Source: CAVPTL01 sp963727235
GTDB lineage: Bacteria > Actinomycetota > Thermoleophilia > Gaiellales > JAICJC01
Assembly (NCBI GenBank): GCA_963727235.1
Contig: CAVSFZ010000026.1
Span: 124,001-188,000, forward strand
Length of the DNA: 64,000 bases
Direction of reading: 5' to 3'
Below are positions 59,139-64,000 of this stretch, piece after piece; position 1 is the stretch's first letter, and every line of letters starts with the position of its first letter. Under the pieces are notes generated by a model, which did not search any database, was not told the origin of the DNA, and saw nothing but the letters and a program-made list of their open reading frames with translations. The position numbers and the translations under genes are program-made.

Positions 59139-61784
59139 TCAGGTTGTGGCGCTCGGGCTCGGCACTGCGGCCGTGTCCGATGTCACAGGGAGCGGAAGCT
59201 GGGCGGTTACCCGCGTTCCCCCGCCCGCTGGGCTCTCGACCCGCAGCGCCCCGCCGAGCGCCTCGACGCGGTCGGTGAGCCCTCGCAGGCCGCTGCCCGC
59301 CTCGGGATCGGCACCGCCGCCACCGTCGTCGGACACCTCGACCCGGATCGCGCTTCCCTCCACGGCGATGGTGACCTCGGCCGCGGTCGCCCGCGCGTAC
59401 TTGGCGACGTTGGTGAGCGCCTCGGCGATCACGTAGTACGCCGCGGCCTCGACCTGGGCGGGCAGCTCGCCGGGAAGGTCGAGCGCAACCTTGACCGGTA
59501 CCGCCGAACGGCTGGTGAGCGCACTCACCGCGGATTCCAGACCGCGGTCGGTGAGCACCGCCGGATGGATGCCGCGGGCCAGCTCACGCAGCTCCGCCAG
59601 CGCCTCGGAGAGCTCCTGGGACGCCGAATCGAGCATCGTGGCCGCATCGGAATCCTCCCCGACCGCCGATCGGGCCATGCGCAGCCCCAGAGCCAGTGAG
59701 ACCAGCCGCTGCTGGGCACCGTCGTGCAGGTTTCGCTCGAGCCGTCGGCGCTCCGCGTCGCCGGCGGCCACGATCCGCGCGCGCGAAGCTGCCAGCTGGG
59801 AGCGGGCCTCGGCGGTGGAGAGCGCCACCGCCACCAGCTCGGTGAACTGGACTATCCGGGTCTCGGCATCGGGGGCGAGCGTGTGCTCCCCGATCGTGGA
59901 AACGGTGATCGCGCCCCACACCCGGCCGTCCACCGTCACCGGTGCAGACACGGTCGAGCGCAATCCCAGGCCTCGCAGCCGCTCCGCCAGCTCGCCGTCG
60001 ATGTGGGAGTAGTCATCGATCCGGGCGGCCTCACCGGTGCGGCGAACGATCGGCACGGCTGTCGGCCCGTCGAAGGTGACCTGCTCGCCGACCGGCAGGC
60101 TGGTCACGTCGGGCTCGGCCCAGGCGGCAACCACGGTACCGGTGGAGGGCCCGTCGAACCGCACCAGGTTGGACGTCTGCGCATCCAGCAGCTGAGCGAC
60201 ATCCTCGGTGACGGTGTGGAAGATCTCACCGGCGGGCGCTTCCACCGCGACCATGGTCGCCAGCCGCCGCAACGCCTCCTCCTGCCGGGCGCTGCGGTTG
60301 CGCTCGGTCACATCATCGCCGATGCTGGTGGCACCACAGATCGCGCCGTCGACGTCGCGCGTGAGCGTGTTGCTCCACAGGATCTCGCGGGTATCACCGG
60401 CTTTGGTCACCAGCGGCTTCTCGTCGTGGACGAGGATCGCGTCGGCCTTGACCCGCTGGACGAACTCGGCGTCGCCGCTGGGGAACCGGTCGAGCCACCT
60501 CTGGCCGATCAGCTCCTCGCGGGTCCAGCCGGTGAGGTCGGCGAAGTACTGGTTGGCAAACGTGATCCTTCCTTCCAGGTCGAGGCTGACGGCGATCAGC
60601 TGGACGGTCTCGAGCACGTCTCGGAGCCGGCGCTCGGAGACGCTCACCTCCTGGAACTGGGCGCGCAGCTCCGCCTGCAGGCGTTCGTTCTCGATCGCCA
60701 GCGCCGCCGGCCCGCAGACCGCGTCGATCAATCCCGGATCGTCCAGCAGGAACGGATCGTGCACCAGCGCGGCCACCGGCTCTCGGTCATGCTCGATGGT
60801 GGTCACCGCTCGAGCGTCCGAAGGCTCCGGCAGCAGGTAGCGCTCACCGGCAACGTCGAGGTACTCGTCCGTGCCCGGCCGGCGATAGGCCAAGTCGAGG
60901 GAAGGATCGTTGAGCGCCACCCGCAGAGCCTCGCGCAACCCCCCCGGAGCGTGTTGTGCGCGCAGCGTGCGAACGAGTGTCTCCACCGCTCCCGAGCGGT
61001 CCAGGCGTGTACGCAGGATCCCGAACAGGTATCCGACCGGGATCGCCGTGAAGGCAACCGTGAAGACGTAGAAGAACAGCGTCTGGGAGATGCCCGGGAC
61101 GGTCACGAACAGCACCGTGAACACCAGCAGCACACCGATCGTCACCGCTCCCGTGAGATACATCGGGCCCAGCACCCGCCGGGTGGCGTCCGACGCCGAA
61201 CGCCACCGCCGCCAGACGATCCACAGGACCGTCAGCACGATCCCCAGCGCCACCAGCTCGGCAACCAAATTCGCCGCGTGTACCAGTCCGGGCTGGTGCG
61301 ACACCAAAAGCAGGTTGTCGGCCGAGTTCCGATCGGATCCCTCGGCGTCCAACCGCGGCTGGGCGAACGGCAGTATCAGAAGCGCCAGCACCACCGTGTC
61401 CAGGTAGGTCACGATCACCACCCGGCGGGACAGGCGATCGAGGTACCCGGTCGGGTACGACAGCAGCAGGTGGGTCAGCAGCGCCGGCCAGAAGTTGTTC
61501 AGGATCAAGCCGAGTGTGAACACCAAGTCGTTCGGCGAATCGGTGAACGCGGCCGTGAGCCAGGCGAACCCGATCCCGATCATCAGAAGCCCCGTGCGGT
61601 TCGATGGGCGCCTGCGCCGCGCGATCAGACCGGCGATCACAAACGCCCACACCACCGCCAGGCCGAAGACGATGTACGGCCCTTCGTGAACCTGAACCTT
61701 GGTGACCGACTCGATGTAGACGGCAGCCACGCTGAGGAGCACCAGAGCGACCAAGACGGCCACGGTGAACCGCCGTCCGCTCAC
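59139..61784 (-). CDS. Membrane sensor histidine kinase (HisKA_3 type) with PAS and GAF
   Basis: 881 residues. About seven spans in the first 260; a PAS domain at about 385-495 (AVSLDLEGRITFANQYFADLTGWTREELIG); a GAF domain at about 505-660; HisKA_3 with His687 in ERRRLERNLHDGAQQRLVSLAL; and an ATPase domain to the end (YYVIAEALTNVAKYARAT, VSDDGGGGADPEAGSGLRGLTDRVEALGG). GTG 61784 overlaps the receiver gene's stop (GTGA). This is the NarX/DesK-type kinase class. Confidence 0.93.
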   Translation of the reverse strand: MSGRRFTVAVLVALVLLSVAAVYIESVTKVQVHEGPYIVFGLAVVWAFVIAGLIARRRRPSNRTGLLMIGIGFAWLTAAFTDSPNDLVFTLGLILNNFWPALLTHLLLSYPTGYLDRLSRRVVIVTYLDTVVLALLILPFAQPRLDAEGSDRNSADNLLLVSHQPGLVHAANLVAELVALGIVLTVLWIVWRRWRSASDATRRVLGPMYLTGAVTIGVLLVFTVLFVTVPGISQTLFFYVFTVAFTAIPVGYLFGILRTRLDRSGAVETLVRTLRAQHAPGGLREALRVALNDPSLDLAYRRPGTDEYLDVAGERYLLPEPSDARAVTTIEHDREPVAALVHDPFLLDDPGLIDAVCGPAALAIENERLQAELRAQFQEVSVSERRLRDVLETVQLIAVSLDLEGRITFANQYFADLTGWTREELIGQRWLDRFPSGDAEFVQRVKADAILVHDEKPLVTKAGDTREILWSNTLTRDVDGAICGATSIGDDVTERNRSARQEEALRRLATMVAVEAPAGEIFHTVTEDVAQLLDAQTSNLVRFDGPSTGTVVAAWAEPDVTSLPVGEQVTFDGPTAVPIVRRTGEAARIDDYSHIDGELAERLRGLGLRSTVSAPVTVDGRVWGAITVSTIGEHTLAPDAETRIVQFTELVAVALSTAEARSQLAASRARIVAAGDAERRRLERNLHDGAQQRLVSLALGLRMARSAVGEDSDAATMLDSASQELSEALAELRELARGIHPAVLTDRGLESAVSALTSRSAVPVKVALDLPGELPAQVEAAAYYVIAEALTNVAKYARATAAEVTIAVEGSAIRVEVSDDGGGGADPEAGSGLRGLTDRVEALGGALRVESPAGGGTRVTAQLPLPVTSDTAAVPSPSATT

Positions 61785-62134
61785 CGCAGAAGCGCGATCA
61801 GGCCGGCGCCCGACAGCTCCGCCTTGGGAATGAAGCCGCACGCACCGCTTCCCGCCACCAGCGTGCCGAAGTCGCTCCCGTCGCGGCTGGAGACGAGCAC
61901 CACCTGCACCTCCGCATCGTTGGCGGTGATCTGTGATGCCACCTCGAACCCGTCGATATCGGGCAGCTGCACGTCGAGCAGCACCACGTCGGGCGAGAGC
62001 TCCGCGGCCGAGCGCACTCCGGATGCCCCGTCACCGGCCTCCGCGACCACCTCGAAGCCCTCCAACTCGAGCACAGCACGGGCACGAGCGCGGAAGCCTG
62101 AGTGGTCATCAACGATCAGAACCGACGGACACAT
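61781..62134 (-). CDS. Receiver-only response regulator
   Basis: 117 residues. Complete CheY-like domain: VLIVDDHSGF, phospho-acceptor Asp54 in VVLLDVQLP, VVLVSSRDG, and IPKAEL with the conserved Lys. There is no output domain, so it is a stand-alone receiver or phospho-relay. It is translationally coupled to the kinase gene, which suggests that the kinase phosphorylates it. ATG 62134 is chosen; the frame extends upstream without family similarity. Confidence 0.87.
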   Translation of the reverse strand: MCPSVLIVDDHSGFRARARAVLELEGFEVVAEAGDGASGVRSAAELSPDVVLLDVQLPDIDGFEVASQITANDAEVQVVLVSSRDGSDFGTLVAGSGACGFIPKAELSGAGLIALLR

Positions 62135-62351
62135 GCGGTAATCGTCGCATACGCGTCCCCGCTCCGCGATACGGCTAGCCACACCATTCGCGACGGTGTG
62201 CAACCACGGTACGGATAACCCCACCCCCACCCCGGAGATACCCACCATCCATTCGCCTGCCTGCTCCACCGCCACAGCGCCGGGGCTCGTCGAAGCTGGG
62301 CTGGTCATCACCGAGACCTCGTGTTTCGGGCAATCGATCCAAGGAGTCAAA

Positions 62352-64000
62352 ATGTTGCGCAAGGGACACCAGGGAGGAATCGCCGCTCGCGTTGGAGGTT
62401 GGAGCGCGCGGCACAAGAAGTCCGTGCTCGTCGGCTGGCTCGTGTTCGTCGTGCTTGCGGTCGTGCTCGGATCTGCGGTTGGTACCAAGAGCCTGACCCC
62501 GGCCGATTCGTTCGTCGGCCAGTCCGGCAAGGCGGAGAAGACGCTCGAGCAGCACTTCCCCACCCCCGCCCATGAAGAGGCGCTGATCTACAGCTCCTCC
62601 ATGAAATCCAGCGACCCGGCGTTCAAGGCCGCGATCGCGAACATCCGCAACAGCGTCGCCAAGATCCCCGTGGTCAGCAACGTGCGGGCGGCCAACGACG
62701 CCAACGGTACAGGCCTCGTTTCCAAGGACGGCCACTCCGCGCTCGTGACGTTCGATATCAAGGGCGACAAGCAGACCGCCGGCGATCGCATCGCCCCGGT
62801 CGAGGCCGCCATCCACGCTGCCCAGAAGCAGTACCCCCAGCTGCGCATCGAGCAGTTCGGCGATGCCAGCGTGGGCACCCAGATCGACAAGTCAATCCAG
62901 CACGACCTGAAGCGGGCCGAGACGCTGTCTCTGCCGGTGACGCTGATCATCCTGATCATCGCCTTCGGTGCCCTGGTCGCTGCCGGTGTGCCCGTGCTCC
63001 TGGCAATCTCGGGCGTGATCGCCACCCTCGGCTTGGTGGCGATTCCCAGCCACGTCTTCCCGATCGACGAGAACACATCGATCGTGATCACGCTGATCGG
63101 CATGGCTGTGGGAGTGGACTACTCGCTCTTCTACCTCAAGCGCGAGCGTGAAGAACGACTGGCAGGTCGCGACGAGCTGAGCGCGGTCGAGATCGCATCG
63201 GCCACCTCGGGTCGCGCGATCCTGATCTCTGGGTTCACCGTGATGGTGGCAATGGCCGGACAGTTCCTGACCGGCGACAAGGGCTCGACATCGTTCGCGG
63301 TCGGCACGATCATGGTTGTGGCCGTGGCGATGCTGGGCTCGCTGACCGCGCTGCCGGCGATGCTGGCACTGCTCGGACGGCATGTCGAGAAGGGCCGCGT
63401 CCGGATTCCGTTCATGCGCCGCCGCCGGCCCGCCCGCACCGAGTCGCGCGTGTGGTCTGCCGTGCTCGACCGTGTGCTTCGGCGCCCGGCGCTCTCGGCG
63501 GTCGTCTCGGTGATGGTGTTGCTGGCAATCGCGTCACCCGCACTGCACTTCAAGATCCACAACACCGGGATCAATGACCTGCCCCCCAACCTGCCCGGAG
63601 TGACGGTGCTGCACCATCTCGAGCAGGCATTCCCCAACGGCGAGTCTCCGGCGATCGTGGTCATCCAGGGTGATGACACCACCTCACCTGCGGTAACCCA
63701 GCAGATCGCCAAGCTGCGCACCGAGGCGCTGGCAAGTGGCGTTGCTCACCAGCCGGTCGCGATCGATACCAACAAGTCCCACACGGTGACCACGGTGGCG
63801 TTGCCGCTGGCCGGAAACGGCAGCAACCACGCCTCCAAGCAGGCCCTCGACACTCTGCGGGATCAGCTGATCCCCCAGACCGTCGGCCAGGTCGACGGTG
63901 TTCAGGCCAACGTCACCGGTGAGACCGCCGTCAACAAGGATCAGATGGATCGGCTGATCCAGAACACCCCGCTGGTGTTCGGATTCGTGCTCAGCCTGGC
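62352..64000 (+). CDS. MMPL-family RND transporter, N-terminal part
   Basis: 549 codons of an incomplete gene running off the right edge. N-terminal span (KKSVLVGWLVFVVLAVVLGSAVG), periplasmic domain, then spans with LIILIIAFGALVAAGVPVLLA and the signature GMAVGVDYSLFYLKREREER carrying Asp-Tyr pair used for proton coupling. Members export lipids or other hydrophobic compounds. ATG 62352 follows AAGGAG at 62341-62346. Divergent from the receiver-kinase genes across 217 bp. Confidence 0.9.
   Translation, partial: MLRKGHQGGIAARVGGWSARHKKSVLVGWLVFVVLAVVLGSAVGTKSLTPADSFVGQSGKAEKTLEQHFPTPAHEEALIYSSSMKSSDPAFKAAIANIRNSVAKIPVVSNVRAANDANGTGLVSKDGHSALVTFDIKGDKQTAGDRIAPVEAAIHAAQKQYPQLRIEQFGDASVGTQIDKSIQHDLKRAETLSLPVTLIILIIAFGALVAAGVPVLLAISGVIATLGLVAIPSHVFPIDENTSIVITLIGMAVGVDYSLFYLKREREERLAGRDELSAVEIASATSGRAILISGFTVMVAMAGQFLTGDKGSTSFAVGTIMVVAVAMLGSLTALPAMLALLGRHVEKGRVRIPFMRRRRPARTESRVWSAVLDRVLRRPALSAVVSVMVLLAIASPALHFKIHNTGINDLPPNLPGVTVLHHLEQAFPNGESPAIVVIQGDDTTSPAVTQQIAKLRTEALASGVAHQPVAIDTNKSHTVTTVALPLAGNGSNHASKQALDTLRDQLIPQTVGQVDGVQANVTGETAVNKDQMDRLIQNTPLVFGFVLSL

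Overview
The window is GC-rich bacterial chromosome, densely packed with housekeeping genes. It carries no phage, transposase or CRISPR. GC-rich codon use, an Asp23/Gls24 gene, an efp-accB-accC-asp23-nusB order, a fused shikimate kinase/dehydroquinate synthase and many leaderless-type starts suggest Actinomycetota. Thermoleophilia is my best guess at class level, but this is inferred from gene content and not from a marker phylogeny.

Layout. 1-10.9 kb: a leftward block with overlapping or closely spaced genes: efp, a carboxyltransferase-like/AccB fusion, accC, asp23, nusB, an xseB-like gene, a polyprenyl synthase, tlyA, nadK, recN, pyrG and a partial M32 carboxypeptidase. 10.9-23.7 kb: aromatic amino acid genes (aroQ, aroKB, aroC, aroE) mixed with a Pro-peptidase, PAP2, an oxidoreductase, a sulfotransferase, a prepilin peptidase, mltG, ruvX and alaS. 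23.7-27.3 kb: a GroES-like gene, two small membrane or helical proteins, and iscS followed by mnmA. The MnmA protein carries an IscU-type scaffold domain at its N-terminus. 27.4-31.4 kb: aspS, hisS, a metallo-beta-lactamase-fold hydrolase and a membrane protein. 31.4-39.5 kb: histidine degradation (hutU, SDR, hutI; then ftcD, hutH), with a frameshifted sugar-dehydrogenase lipoprotein gene between the two halves.

39.5-46.2 kb carries cyclic-di-GMP themed elements: a c-di-GMP-I (GEMM) riboswitch-like RNA, a PilZ protein, a second structured leader and a 54-residue pilin-like protein. The prepilin peptidase at 18.3 kb could process that pilin. 46.2-49.8 kb encodes a heterodimeric ABC exporter. 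49.8-64 kb carries cell-wall, secreted and signalling genes, one tRNA-Gln, a histidine kinase with a receiver-only partner, and the start of an MMPL transporter.

Two patterns run through the window. First, about twenty transcription-unit starts have a TANNNT box, most of them exactly 6 nt before the start codon, as expected for leaderless mRNAs. A minority of genes use strong Shine-Dalgarno sites instead. Second, three copies of a 33-bp perfect palindrome lie at the 3' ends of leftward genes, each containing the gene's stop codon. Start codons were chosen from these boxes, from 4-base stop/start overlaps and from family alignment remembered from knowledge; no database search was run.
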